A DNA stretch of 64,000 bases, from positions 108,399 to 172,398 of the forward strand of contig JAIPJY010000009.1 of NCBI GenBank assembly GCA_021733925.1, read 5' to 3'. Shown here one piece after another: positions 8,840 to 17,046 of this stretch. The notes beneath the pieces are model-generated. The model saw nothing but the letters and a program-made list of their open reading frames with translations, did no database searches and had not been told where the DNA came from. This DNA comes from Prosthecobacter sp. (lineage in GTDB: Bacteria; Verrucomicrobiota; Verrucomicrobiia; Verrucomicrobiales; Verrucomicrobiaceae). The position numbers were made by a program, and so were the translations under genes. Every line of letters begins with the position of its first letter. Within the stretch, counting starts at the first letter, position 1.

Positions 8840-9475
8840 ATGGCCAAAAAACCTGCTCCCAAGAAGGCACCTGCTAAAAAGCCTGCGGCATCCAAAAAGC
8901 CAGCCGCAGTGAAAAAGAAGCCGCTGCCGGTGAAGAAAGCAGCCCCGGCCAAGAAGAAGCCTCAGGTCGTGAAACCCAAGGCAGCAGCCAAACCAGCGCC
9001 TGCGCCCCCCGTCAAAAAGGCCGAACCCGCCCCCATCTTAAAGCCTGTCTTTGAAGCACCGGCTCCGCGACCTGCCATCCTCGCCCCGGCACCCGCCGCC
9101 AAGGTCGTCATGAAAACCGGAGCAATTGGCACATCAGCGCTGGCCATTGCCGCCCAGGCCTCGGCAGGTGCCGCCGCCAATGCCAACTCGCATCCCGCCA
9201 ACATCTTGGTCCTCGTCAGCAGCAGCGGCTGGCCTGTCACGGATCTGACCAAAGACCACTTCACCCTGATGGAGTACTTCGAAGTCCCCGGCCAGCAGGC
9301 CCCCTTCAGCAACAACATCACCTCCTTCCGCAACGTCGGAACAGGTGCCTACCTGCTCCAGGTCAAGCCCATCAACGGCGCCCCCTGGCGCACCGGCCAT
9401 CACCTCGCCCAAATCCTCGTCTCCTCCTCCGACGACCGCCAGGGCCAGGGAGCCGTAAAACTCATCATCCGCTAA
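8840..9475 (+). CDS. Histone-H1-like Lys/Ala/Pro-rich protein with small C-terminal domain
   Basis: A 211-residue protein in two parts. Residues 1-70 are almost only Lys, Ala, Pro and Val in KKPA/KKAP-like repeats, like the tails of bacterial histone-H1-like and AlgP-type proteins. After a Pro/Ala-rich and then Ala-rich linker (about 70-115), residues 115-211 form a predicted globular domain with alternating hydrophobics (ANILVLVSSSGWPVTDL, AYLLQVKPINGAPW, HLAQILVSSSDD). No signal peptide is seen. The basic tail suggests nucleic-acid binding; the C-terminal domain is not recognised. Expression is probably from its own promoter in the AT-rich gap upstream. DNA compaction is an inference from composition only. 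Confidence 0.75.
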   Translation: MAKKPAPKKAPAKKPAASKKPAAVKKKPLPVKKAAPAKKKPQVVKPKAAAKPAPAPPVKKAEPAPILKPVFEAPAPRPAILAPAPAAKVVMKTGAIGTSALAIAAQASAGAAANANSHPANILVLVSSSGWPVTDLTKDHFTLMEYFEVPGQQAPFSNNITSFRNVGTGAYLLQVKPINGAPWRTGHHLAQILVSSSDDRQGQGAVKLIIR

Positions 9476-9572
9476 GCCCCTCGCGACGAGTAAATCCTAC
9501 TCGTCCTCGATCACAGCGCAGAATTTCTAGCTACAAGCTTCAAGCTAAGCTGCCCCTGCGCCAGCCTCTTTG

Positions 9573-9644
9573 TACGTAGTTCGGGCTTTAGCCCGTTCCG
9601 GCTCCGCCTCTTCGTATTGTAGTCCCGCCTTCAGGCGGTTCCGG
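9573..9644. repeat. Two adjacent REP-like hairpin repeats
   Basis: Two units share the layout GTAGT-stem-loop-stem-GTTCCG: CGGGC-TTTA-GCCCG at 9582-9595 and CCGCC-TTCA-GGCGG at 9625-9638. Similar units occur at 15562-15608 and 15660-15673. They resemble dispersed extragenic palindromes rather than terminators, as no T tract follows. Confidence 0.75.
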
Positions 9645-9701
9645 CGTGCCCCTCAACGATTCCCTATCGACAGCAGAAACCCCTCCGCTAGCATGCCCCA
9701 C

Positions 9702-10751
9702 ATGAACCGCCGTACCTTCCTCGCGCAATCTCTCGCCGCCACAGCAGCCGCATCTCTTTCCCAGGCAGCCACCGGCGCCAAACTCGCCCTCGGTCTCGAT
9801 CACTTCGCCGTCCGCGCCACCGGCTGGAAAGCCGCCCAGTTCATCGACTACGCCGCCTCGTTGAAGCTCGACACCATGTTCATCTCCGAACTCCACGTGT
9901 TCGAGAACTTCGAAGAAGCCTACCTCAAAAGCCTCAAAGAGCAGGCCGACCGCGCCGGACTGAAACTCTACGTCGGCACCGGCTGCGTCTGCAAAACCGC
10001 CAACCGCTGGAAGGACACCTACGGCACCCCCGAGGAGCACCTCAGCCTCACCATCCGCATCGCCAAAACCCTCGGTTCCCCCGTCGCCCGCTGCTACCTC
10101 GGCGATCAAAAAGACCGCAGCAGCGACGGCGGCATTCAGAAGCACATCGAATCAATCGTCAAAACCATCAAAGCCTGCCAGTCCAAAGCCGAAGGTGAAG
10201 GCATCAAAATCGCCGTCGAAAACCACGCCGGCGACATGCAGTCCCACGAACTCAAGTCCCTCATCGAAGCCGCTGGCAAAGGCTATGTCGGCGCCAACAT
10301 CGACCCCGGCAACGCCGTCTGGGCCCTCGAAGAGCCCCTCCTCCACCTCGAAGTCCTCGGCCCCCTCACCATCTGCAGCAGCGTCCGCGACAGCATGCTC
10401 TGGGAAGACGAAAACGGCGCCGTCGTCCAATGGACCGCCGTCGGTGAAGGCCTCGTCGACTACAAAGCCTACGCCAAACGCTTCGCCGAACTCGCCCCCG
10501 GCGTCCCCCTTCAGGTCGAAACCATCTCCGGCTTCGCCCGCCCCTTCGCCTGGAAGAAAGACGAGTTCTGGAACATCTTCCCCAACCACCGCGACACCCC
10601 CATGTTCAAAGCCTGGCTCGACATGGCCAAACGCGGCAAAAAAATCGACACCTTCAAAGCCCCCGACGGCCCCGCCAAAAAAGACGCCGAAATCGCCTAC
10701 CAAAAAGGCGAAGCCGAACGCAGCTTCACCTGGCTCCGCGCCAATGCTTAG
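9702..10751 (+). CDS. Tat-exported sugar phosphate isomerase/epimerase-like TIM-barrel protein
   Basis: About 349 residues from ATG 9702 (an in-frame ATG at 9693 is also possible; the frame opens at 9570). The N-terminus NRRTFLAQSLAATAAA is a twin-arginine-type signal, so a folded, probably metal-bound protein is exported. The mature part fits the xylose-isomerase-like TIM-barrel family: GLDHFAVRA at the first strand, VENHAGDM, GANIDPGN and a late LQVETISG segment supply the usual metal-binding Glu/His/Asp positions. Such proteins are abundant in Verrucomicrobia and Planctomycetes. The substrate is unknown, and no operon partner is adjacent. Confidence 0.82.
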   Translation: MNRRTFLAQSLAATAAASLSQAATGAKLALGLDHFAVRATGWKAAQFIDYAASLKLDTMFISELHVFENFEEAYLKSLKEQADRAGLKLYVGTGCVCKTANRWKDTYGTPEEHLSLTIRIAKTLGSPVARCYLGDQKDRSSDGGIQKHIESIVKTIKACQSKAEGEGIKIAVENHAGDMQSHELKSLIEAAGKGYVGANIDPGNAVWALEEPLLHLEVLGPLTICSSVRDSMLWEDENGAVVQWTAVGEGLVDYKAYAKRFAELAPGVPLQVETISGFARPFAWKKDEFWNIFPNHRDTPMFKAWLDMAKRGKKIDTFKAPDGPAKKDAEIAYQKGEAERSFTWLRANA

Positions 10752-11140
10752 CAGCATCATTTGGAGTGCGGTCGCGCAGTGGGTCACAGCCTGTCCTACG
10801 TAGCTCAGCTTGCCCTTCGAAGCTTAAGCGAAGAATGGGCTGCCGCTTTCCGCAAGCCGGTCAGCTCACGCCATACCTCCAGCCCCTCGCAGCACCCATC
10901 TCAGCCAAAGGCAAAATCCGACCAATCCGTCAGACGCCCGGCCACGCCTCCGCAGGCCAGCCAGCTCACTCGCACCGCCAGCCCCTCGGGCGCAGCATCT
11001 CCCGCAGCCGCACCTCATCATCAGCCGCATAGGTCCCATAGGCCCTATCCGACCTATTCTCCGGCAGCCCCCACAACTCCCTCATTCAATGTTCAATGTT
11101 GAGCGTTCAATGTTCAATGTTCTCCCCCCTCCGCCCCTTT
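10752..11140. other. Non-coding spacer with repeats
   Basis: About 390 bp between convergent genes. Forward and reverse frames give only Pro/Ser/Ala-rich low-complexity translations, so I see no gene. It holds a hairpin-rich stretch near 10797-10850 and the heptamer array at 11085-11122. Confidence 0.6.
11085..11122. repeat. 7-bp tandem repeat array (TTCAATG)
   Basis: Five consecutive 7-bp units: TTCAATG twice, one variant TTGAGCG, then TTCAATG twice more and a partial copy. Because the period is 7, all reading frames produce repetitive Met-Phe-Asn-Val-type peptides, which explains small spurious open frames here. Confidence 0.85.
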
Positions 11141-12217
11141 TCACTTCTCGCGTTTCCCTTCCTGCTCCCTCAGCCACGCCCCCGCCCTCTTCCCCTTCAC
11201 CGCGCTTTCCAGTTCCCCCAACCGCCCACTCACAAGCCCCGGCTTCGCCTTCTGCATCGCAGCAAACACCCGCAGCACCTCCTCCGCCCCAGCCTGCGGC
11301 AGATCCGCCGCCTGCGTCCCGGGCTTCTTCAAGGACTCCGCCACGGCCCCCACAATAAAAGCCCGCACCAGTTCCAGCGAAGCCTTGGGTTGCTCCTTCT
11401 CCAAATCCCCTCCCAGCGTGCTGATCGTATCATCAATCGTCAGCGCCATAAGCGGCGTAAGTTCCGCATACGCAAAAATGCCACCCGCGAAATCCTGCCC
11501 CTCTTTGGAAAGCGGATCGCGCCGATACCCCTCAATCTGCACCGCAGTCTGCTCACGCAGTCCGGGATCCAACACACAACGGCGCACCGCATTCACAAAG
11601 TCCGTGACACGCTGCTCCACCGCCACCAGCTCTTTCTCCCTGCCATCCACCGGATAAGTCAGGCGCACTTTCACGAAGTGACCTTTCAACACCATGACGC
11701 CCAGAAAGCTGCCCACCGCCGTTTCATTGATCCCCGCATCATCCTTCTCGACAATCGTGTAATGCATCGGCAGCGACAGCAGCCCGCTGACACCGGCCGC
11801 CTCTGGGATGAGAGCGAACGGCTGGTATTCAGCCTCCCCCATCTTCACCTTCAGGTAATGGCCCCGCCGCTGCATCTCCTCCACCTCCCACACCGCGCCT
11901 CCGGCCGTGTCCCTCAAGGCCTCCTTGATCTCCGCCGCCGTGACAGCCTTTTTCGGACACGGATACACATACACATCCCCGCGCAGTCGCGCCTCGCGGT
12001 CTGAATACCGCACCGAATACCCCAGCGCAGCCTCCTCGTAGTGAAACACCTGCTCGGCCACCATGTCCGCCAGTTCGTCAGGCAGTCGCAGCCCCGTCTC
12101 CGCATGCTCCCAAGGCAGATTCGGCTCCGGCGGCCGCAGCACCTCCCCCTCGCCTGCGACAGCAGCAAACACGTTCGCCAGAATGAAAAAAGCGGCAGTC
12201 AAAACAGCGGTCTTCAT
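11141..12217 (-). CDS. Secreted protein of unknown function
   Basis: A 358-residue protein with a clear Sec signal peptide (MKTAVLTAAFFILANVFAAVAG, cleavage about residue 21). The mature part is mixed alpha/beta with no motif I recognise. It includes YSVRYSDREARLRGDVYVYP and a stretch describing a change in charge pattern around residues 170-230; the C-terminus is Lys/Glu-rich (GKRAGAWLREQEGKREK). It is probably periplasmic. The leader immediately upstream (12217-12237) is repeated at 15415-15435, where it no longer precedes an intact gene. Neighbours give no functional clue. Confidence 0.7.
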   Translation of the reverse strand: MKTAVLTAAFFILANVFAAVAGEGEVLRPPEPNLPWEHAETGLRLPDELADMVAEQVFHYEEAALGYSVRYSDREARLRGDVYVYPCPKKAVTAAEIKEALRDTAGGAVWEVEEMQRRGHYLKVKMGEAEYQPFALIPEAAGVSGLLSLPMHYTIVEKDDAGINETAVGSFLGVMVLKGHFVKVRLTYPVDGREKELVAVEQRVTDFVNAVRRCVLDPGLREQTAVQIEGYRRDPLSKEGQDFAGGIFAYAELTPLMALTIDDTISTLGGDLEKEQPKASLELVRAFIVGAVAESLKKPGTQAADLPQAGAEEVLRVFAAMQKAKPGLVSGRLGELESAVKGKRAGAWLREQEGKREK

Positions 12218-12237
12218 CCCCCATTCTCACCAAATCA
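12217..12237. repeat. 21-bp direct repeat, copy 1 (leader of 11141-12217 gene)
   Basis: A 21-bp string starting TCCCCCATTCTC is identical at 15415-15435. Flanking similarity extends into the start codon and first codons of the gene here (about 70 bp, imperfect). Confidence 0.85.
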
Positions 12238-12341
12238 GACCCGAGCGCAACAGCCCGCTTGCGAAATGCTTCAGGCCAAAAGTCATTCCAATCGCGAGCT
12301 TGCGCAATGGGCGGGTGCGGAGGGGACGGTCCACCGCTCGA

Positions 12342-12788
12342 TCACTCGATTTTCACCACCGTCCACTTCGCCTGCTTTTCCGGTCCGACACTGACTCGTT
12401 CTCCCACCTTCGCCCCCAGCAACGCTCTCCCAAGAGCTGAGACCCAGCTCACATTGCACGGTTCCAGCTGAACCTCATCCACCCCCGCAATTCGATAACT
12501 CACCAGCTCACCCGCCGCACTCTGCAAAGTGACCCTCACACCAAACACCACCTCCTCCGGTCGCTCCGGCTGTTTCACCACCGTTGCAGATTCAAGCATG
12601 CCTTCCAGCTCCGAGCCCTCCGGATCACCCGCATCTGCCTTCTTCAGTTCAGCAACTCGCTGCCGCAACTTCAGCGCCCCTTCCTCCGTCATAAAATTCA
12701 CCGCCCCAGGCGGCAACCCAGACGCCGACCGCCAACGCGGGATGCGTTCCGGAACGTCGATGTCCTCTTTGACAAAGGCACTGCTCAT
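12342..12788 (-). CDS. GreA/GreB-family-like protein with shortened coiled coil
   Basis: About 148 residues from ATG 12788 (a GTG at 12812 is also in frame). The C-terminal half matches the FKBP-like domain of Gre factors: VRVTLQ, YRIAGVDEVQ, then SWVSALGRALLGAKVGERVSV, close to the conserved SPLGRALLGKKVGD. The N-terminal half has the GreB-like NFMTEEGALKLRQRVAEL, but only about 35 residues separate it from the C-terminal domain, so most of the coiled-coil arm with its acidic tip is missing. True GreA/GreB use that tip to stimulate RNA cleavage by RNA polymerase. This one more resembles Rnk or Gre-like competitors; cleavage activity is unlikely. Confidence 0.8.
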   Translation of the reverse strand: MSSAFVKEDIDVPERIPRWRSASGLPPGAVNFMTEEGALKLRQRVAELKKADAGDPEGSELEGMLESATVVKQPERPEEVVFGVRVTLQSAAGELVSYRIAGVDEVQLEPCNVSWVSALGRALLGAKVGERVSVGPEKQAKWTVVKIE

Positions 12789-12923
12789 TAGATTAAGGGC
12801 TGTTTCACTCACCGGAGCAGAGCCAGCATTTCCCGCCAGTCGATCCTGATCTCGGCAACTTCAAAGCTATTACGGATCAGCACGCCAAACCAGCGTACAA
12901 CATCACGATAATCTCCATCGCTC

Positions 12924-13655
12924 CTACTTGACGAGCATCCAAAGGGACATCGCCATCATCATCAAGTTTTCGGTCAAAGAGATGAATCCCAAAGGAACCT
13001 TGCTACCGCCGCCCACACAGGCGCAGCTGAGATCACGCTTCTCAAGGTAAACGGCCTTGAACACAGAAACCGCTCCAATCGTGCTCACCACCAGGGCCGT
13101 AGGAGCCACCAGCCAGGTCAGCACCCCTCCAATCATGAAGGCTCCAGAGATCGTCTCAATGAAAGCATACGCATAGGCGTACGGCACGTAGCGCTGGGCC
13201 ACCAGGTCGTACTGGACAAAGCCAGTCGCAAAAGACTGGAGATCGCGCAGCTTCAGGATTCCCAGCACACACATGCTAAAGGACACAAACAGCTCCGCGA
13301 TGCGGATCGGCACCATCGAGCCTTGCACCGACCAGCACTCCACCACCGCCATCAAAAGAGTGATCGAGAACACCGCAATCACAGGCTGATACGTCTTCCC
13401 CTCTTTCGGATCCGGCCCCAGCCCCAGATGCTCCCGCAAAGCATCGTAACCACCAACGTATTCACCAGCGATGTAGACCTGCGGAGTCTCATCGACCCCA
13501 TTCTCTTTTTTATACCGTTCGTTCTCCTCCTCGGTCTTCAGATGATGATCCTCGATCTCAAAGCCGTGCCGCTTCAGCAGATCGAACGCCTTCAATCCCC
13601 ACGGACACAAATGCGTCGGGGTGACCATTCGGTAGATGCTCGCTTTTGTTTTCAT
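12924..13655 (-). CDS. Glutaredoxin-MauE/DoxX-like membrane redox fusion
   Basis: About 243 residues from ATG 13655 (frame open to 13805; MKTKASIYR fits a glutaredoxin start). Residues 1-85 are glutaredoxin-like, with the redox site CPWG and the TPQVYI cis-Pro segment; a VGGYDAL loop follows. Residues about 95-243 form four hydrophobic segments of the MauE/DoxX type, with a CACVGGG motif near the fourth and KVPLG after it, as in methylamine-utilisation MauE proteins. Such proteins pass electrons to or from thiols across the membrane. No mau genes are nearby, so the partner is unknown. Confidence 0.85.
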   Translation of the reverse strand: MKTKASIYRMVTPTHLCPWGLKAFDLLKRHGFEIEDHHLKTEEENERYKKENGVDETPQVYIAGEYVGGYDALREHLGLGPDPKEGKTYQPVIAVFSITLLMAVVECWSVQGSMVPIRIAELFVSFSMCVLGILKLRDLQSFATGFVQYDLVAQRYVPYAYAYAFIETISGAFMIGGVLTWLVAPTALVVSTIGAVSVFKAVYLEKRDLSCACVGGGSKVPLGFISLTENLMMMAMSLWMLVK

Positions 13656-13979
13656 ATCGAAGATCCACTTTTTGCCGTCTTCCCAGTGAAGAAGAAAAAC
13701 CACCCCCCCTTCACGTGGCATGAAGCGTCCGGCATCAATGAAGGTACGCTCATGGCGCGTCCTTTGGCCGTCTCCACATTCTGAATTCTCCTTCCTCTCA
13801 GCCAAGCCATGGGGGGCATCATATCAGGAATTCCACTTGGATGGAATTTGAGACCTGCATGAAACCATGACCCATGCAGCCGATGCACAGATCCTTATTT
13901 GTTCGGGTAAGTCTCGCGCAAACGCGGCGCATCTTTTACACTGGCGCCTCCCGTTCACTGCTTTAATCTACATCCTCCA
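13656..13979. other. Divergent intergenic region with an inverted repeat
   Basis: About 320 bp between the leftward glutaredoxin-MauE gene and a rightward gene, so it should contain promoters for both. At 13829-13848 AATTCCA and TGGAATT form a perfect 7-bp inverted repeat with a 6-bp spacer, a possible operator or small hairpin. I could not assign a -35/-10 pair. Confidence 0.45.
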
Positions 13980-14486
13980 ATGACCGCCCGACGAAATGAA
14001 CACACCTCATCTCCGTTAACGCGGGTGGTGAATGTGGCGTTACTGCTTGGCTGGTTGCTGTCTTCGAATGGACTTGCCCCTGCCTTCACCCTTCTTGCAG
14101 CGCAATTGGATCGCTGCCATCAAGTGAAAGTGAGTAATTCGTCCGCAGGTGAGGTGCGGGTGGTGCTTTCCCATGAGGGCAATGCTGCGTCTCAGCGCGT
14201 GCATGTACACAGCGGCCTGACCACGCTGATGATGCTCTTTGCTCAAGCGGCGGTTTCTCAGAAGGCCGACCATGTCCTGGCCTTCCAGTCAATAGACAAT
14301 CAGGGACGCCCCACCAAACGCGATGTGCTCTCGATGGCCACCAGCATCCCTGCAGCTGCGGTGCATTACCTGCTGGTAAAGCTGCCTGCCGTAACAAGGC
14401 GCGAACGCATGGTTCGCCGTGAACACGCCCCCCTGTGGTCTCCGGGAGTACAACTCAAGGCGGGCAAGACCCTGCTGCAGTGTTGA
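13980..14486 (+). CDS. Hypothetical membrane-anchored or secreted protein
   Basis: A 168-residue frame starting MTARRNEHTSS. A hydrophobic segment at about residues 16-41 (VVNVALLLGWLLSSNGLAP) could be a signal peptide or anchor. The rest is a soluble-looking domain with beta-prone stretches (VKVSNSSAGEVRVVLSH), then an amphipathic helix and a basic region RRERMVRREH. I recognise no family. Competing frames exist on both strands, so coding status is moderately supported by the hydrophobic N-terminus and codon pattern only. Confidence 0.5.
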   Translation: MTARRNEHTSSPLTRVVNVALLLGWLLSSNGLAPAFTLLAAQLDRCHQVKVSNSSAGEVRVVLSHEGNAASQRVHVHSGLTTLMMLFAQAAVSQKADHVLAFQSIDNQGRPTKRDVLSMATSIPAAAVHYLLVKLPAVTRRERMVRREHAPLWSPGVQLKAGKTLLQC

Positions 14487-14709
14487 AGACAGGGCGCTGA
14501 CCCTTTCTTCCAGTGATGCGATTTGCCGATGGTGGATCGCGCTCTGGCCATGCCTCCCAGCAGGCATGCTGCCGCCTGTCTTCCATTTTTCCCCGCCTCA
14601 TCGTCCCATGAACACCCCTTCCGTTGCCCGCTTCTCGAACGGAGCACCCAGCCCCTCCCGGAAGGAAAACACCCCGCCACCTTCCGAACACCCTCAAACC
14701 ATCATCTTC

Positions 14710-15060
14710 ATGAAAAACCTTCGTCTCGCATTCCTCCTCCTTCTCACCGCACTGCATATCCCTGTCACCGCTTCCGACATTCAGTCCCGCGGCACCACCA
14801 TGACAGGCATTGTCACCAGCATCGATCACTCAACGCGTTCAGTCACTTTTGAGCAGAGCCATGGGAGGGAAATCCACCGCTTTGTCTATGCCCGCAGAGC
14901 GAAATTCTGGCACGGGGACGCTGATGCTTCGCCTGAGGCTCTGCGAGCTGGAATGCATGTGCAAATCGATCTTCGCAATCCAGTATTTGGCCCCTATTTT
15001 GTGACGCAAATCGTGCTCCTTGAGTCCGCACCTTCGGCCGTAGAGAAGGCAGACAAGTAG
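14710..15060 (+). CDS. Small secreted protein of unknown function
   Basis: 116 residues from ATG 14710; the frame runs further upstream but MKNLRLAFLLLLTALHIPVTAS is a textbook Sec signal peptide and fixes the start. The mature about 95 residues look like a small beta-barrel: TGIVTSIDHSTRSVTFEQ, then IHRFVYARRAKFWH and MHVQIDLRNPVFGPYFVTQIVLL, reminiscent of DUF5666/OB-like periplasmic domains, though I cannot claim membership. It lies 223 bp after the 13980 gene on the same strand. Confidence 0.62.
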   Translation: MKNLRLAFLLLLTALHIPVTASDIQSRGTTMTGIVTSIDHSTRSVTFEQSHGREIHRFVYARRAKFWHGDADASPEALRAGMHVQIDLRNPVFGPYFVTQIVLLESAPSAVEKADK

Positions 15061-15414
15061 GTGCCATAAATTGGCCGCTAGTTTCCTTCCACAAGACGAG
15101 CACTCAGCCCCTCCACCCACGGGACCGCAGCACGCAGAGCTGGTAGGGACGCGCTGTGCCGCGTCCGTAGAATCTTCGTCCCAGCACCGCCTGCCGCCCC
15201 AACTCCTCCCCCTTTCCTCATGCGCCCATCTCTTCCTGCGCATGGAACCGCCTTGACTGACAGACGCAATCCCCCGCACGTCGCAGATTGAAGTACGATA
15301 GACACTCCTGTCTGTCGATCAGCGGCACCGCCATTTCCTTTGCCCGCGTACACCGCAATCAGATCCCCCCTCCTTCCTCACTCGCGAAAGCAGCAGCCCC
15401 GTCCGCAGTCTTCG

Positions 15415-15435
15415 TCCCCCATTCTCACCAAATCA
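15415..15435. repeat. 21-bp direct repeat, copy 2 (orphan leader)
   Basis: Exact copy of 12217-12237. Here the position matching the start codon reads ACG instead of ATG on the minus strand, and the following codons resemble the first ten of the 11141-12217 gene before the frame stops. It is probably the remnant of a duplicated 5' end. Confidence 0.75.
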
Positions 15436-15493
15436 TGCCAGAGCGCCCGCCGTCTCCAGCTCTTCACCTCCGATCCAGGGAGCGCAAAGGTAG

Positions 15494-15515
15494 GGCTGGC
15501 TGTCCCCAGCCAGCC
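15494..15515. repeat. Perfect hairpin GGCTGGCTG-TCCC-CAGCCAGCC
   Basis: A 9-bp perfect stem with a 4-nt loop, preceded by GTAG as in the other REP-like units. No T tract follows, so a dispersed palindrome is more likely than a terminator. Confidence 0.7.
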
Positions 15516-15561
15516 GCCATGGACCTGTCCTCCCGAATACCATATCAACAGCTCTTCTGAG

Positions 15562-15680
15562 TACGTAGTTCGGGGTTCGCTTCGCGGCTTCGCAGCAGCC
15601 CGTTCCGGAAGCCCCGCATCTCCCCAAACCTGAAACCAGCCAGCGCACGTTTTGTAGTACCGGCTTTAGCCGGAATCTGG
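15562..15680. repeat. Two REP-like units
   Basis: TACGTAGTTCGGGG...CCCGTTCCGG at 15562-15608, and GTAGTA-CCGGC-TTTA-GCCGG at 15655-15673. They share the GTAGT start and the GC stem with a TTTA loop seen at 9582-9595. Confidence 0.7.
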
Positions 15681-15960
15681 AAACCTAGTTCGTGCAAACA
15701 GCTCCCGAATAAACTCCTCCTGTCACTCTCCGTTCAACAAACCAGCCGCAGCCGACCTGTCCTTCGTAGCTCGACGCAGGAAAGCGAAGGGGGAAGAAGG
15801 ATGCCTCGCTCATCAATCAAAGTCTCATGGCCCTCCACGTCCCCTGTTCATTGGCGAAGTCCAGTTCTAGCTCCTTCCCACCACAAAAACCATTCTACAA
15901 AACACCTTCTCAAGCCCGACCACTTCCCCAAGTTACAGTTCACCTTCCACACCCAACCCG

Positions 15961-16446
15961 ATGAAATCAAATCTCATGACTCTCCTCTCGGTGCTCCTCA
16001 CCGTCACTTTTTGCAGCACCCTGTCGGCGATCGCACAGCCCTACGAGAAGGGACAATCCGTCGAAGCATTCACCGCCCCAGATCAGCACGGCACCCCCTT
16101 CACATTTCAGCCCGCAGAAACACGCTTCCTCCTGATCAGCCACGACATGGCAGCAGGCAAGAAAGCCAACGCCGCCCTCAACACCTTGGGCAAAGATCAC
16201 CTGCCCGGAAAAAAAGCCATCTACATCGCCAACATCCACGGCATGCCCAGCATCGGTCGCTACTTCGCCATCCCCAAGATGAAAAAATACGCCCACCGCA
16301 TCATCCTCGCGGATGACGCCAAACTCATCGCCAAATTCCCCCAGCAGGAAGGCAAAGTCACCGTCCTCAAACTCGCCTCCGGCCGCATCCAATCCATCTC
16401 CTACTGGAACCCCGAATCAGAGCCCGTGGATAATGTCCTGAAATGA
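15961..16446 (+). CDS. Secreted thioredoxin-fold-like protein without CXXC
   Basis: 161 residues with a Sec signal peptide (MKSNLMTLLSVLLTVTFCSTLSAIA). The mature part follows the order of redoxin-type folds: GQSVEAFTAPDQHGTPFTF near the start, a strand RFLLISHDMAAGKKANAAL where the redox site would be, then IYIANIHGMPSIGRYFAIPKM and a C-terminal VTVLKLASGRI strand. No cysteine pair is present after signal cleavage, so a classical thiol oxidoreductase role is unlikely. YtfJ-like periplasmic proteins have a similar layout. Fold is inferred from pattern only. Confidence 0.65.
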   Translation: MKSNLMTLLSVLLTVTFCSTLSAIAQPYEKGQSVEAFTAPDQHGTPFTFQPAETRFLLISHDMAAGKKANAALNTLGKDHLPGKKAIYIANIHGMPSIGRYFAIPKMKKYAHRIILADDAKLIAKFPQQEGKVTVLKLASGRIQSISYWNPESEPVDNVLK

Positions 16447-17046
16447 TCCGCTCGATTTTTCCAAGCAGACTTCGTCAGGCAGGAATGGCGCTCTGTTAAG
16501 ACGCAGTTTCGTGCGCTTGCCGCCTTCCCTCTCAGTCTTCTTAAGCCCTGAAAGAGCGGCCTAATGTAGCCCACGGCCGCCGCCTGTCCTACGAAGCTCG
16601 TAGAGCGAAGGAGGAAGCCTAAGTGAGGCCGCCCTGGGTTTCCGGCATCACCACCCAGGCAGCAAACCAAGCGAGCTCCTCGAAAAACTGAAGAGCAGAC
16701 CGAGTGACGTTTTGACGATTAGCCTGTTGCTCACAGTGCAAGCCTTCAGCAGAAAATGAGTTTGTTAGCAAGGTTAAGCACACCCTTCGTCCCGTTTCGT
16801 GGTGTACCCATACCGCCTTGGTAAAATGTCGTTCTGCATAACAACCGACACATTTCACGACCTCTATGGGATCAACCTGAGGGCCAAACCGGGCAAAATC
16901 CTCTGAAAATCAGCAGTCTGGCCCTTCTCAGTGTGAAAATGGCATGTGGTTTTTTGCTGAAAAATTGACACTCTTACCGCCTCCTGTAATACCCAAGCCA
17001 TGCATTTTTAATTTGCTTGATGGCTTATTCATTGATTCACTGAAGA
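16447..17046. other. Non-coding region, repeat-rich then AT-rich
   Basis: About 600 bp with no supported gene. The first 180 bp contain dispersed-repeat sequence, including TACGA-AGC-TCGTA near 16588-16600; minus-strand frames across it give repeat-type translations. From about 16700 the sequence becomes AT-richer and should carry the promoter of the 17047 gene. No clear -35/-10 was chosen. Confidence 0.5.

Larger units (their letters stand above)
15061..15960. other. Long non-coding region rich in small hairpin repeats and gene fragments
   Basis: About 900 bp without a supported gene. It contains an ACAGACAGGAGTGTCT-type inverted repeat near 15299-15320, the degenerate copy of the 12217 leader (15415-15435), a perfect 9-bp stem hairpin (15494-15515) and two REP-like units (15562-15608, 15660-15673). 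Frames here give low-complexity Pro/Ser-rich translations and change often. It looks like accumulated debris or a repeat landing zone. Confidence 0.6.

Noticed and set aside
11085-11122. Heptamer array considered as CRISPR-like
   Set aside because: The units are contiguous 7-mers without spacers; no CRISPR array or cas gene is seen anywhere in the window.
11096-12004. 302-residue plus-strand frame
   Set aside because: His/Arg/Leu-rich, starts within a heptamer repeat array and is antisense to a gene with a proper signal peptide.
13935-13969. TTTACA...TAATCT as promoter of the 13980 gene
   Set aside because: Spacing is over 20 bp, outside the normal range for a sigma-70 promoter.
16401-16858. 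Two short minus-strand frames
   Set aside because: They cover dispersed-repeat sequence and change composition midway; no motif or start signal supports them.
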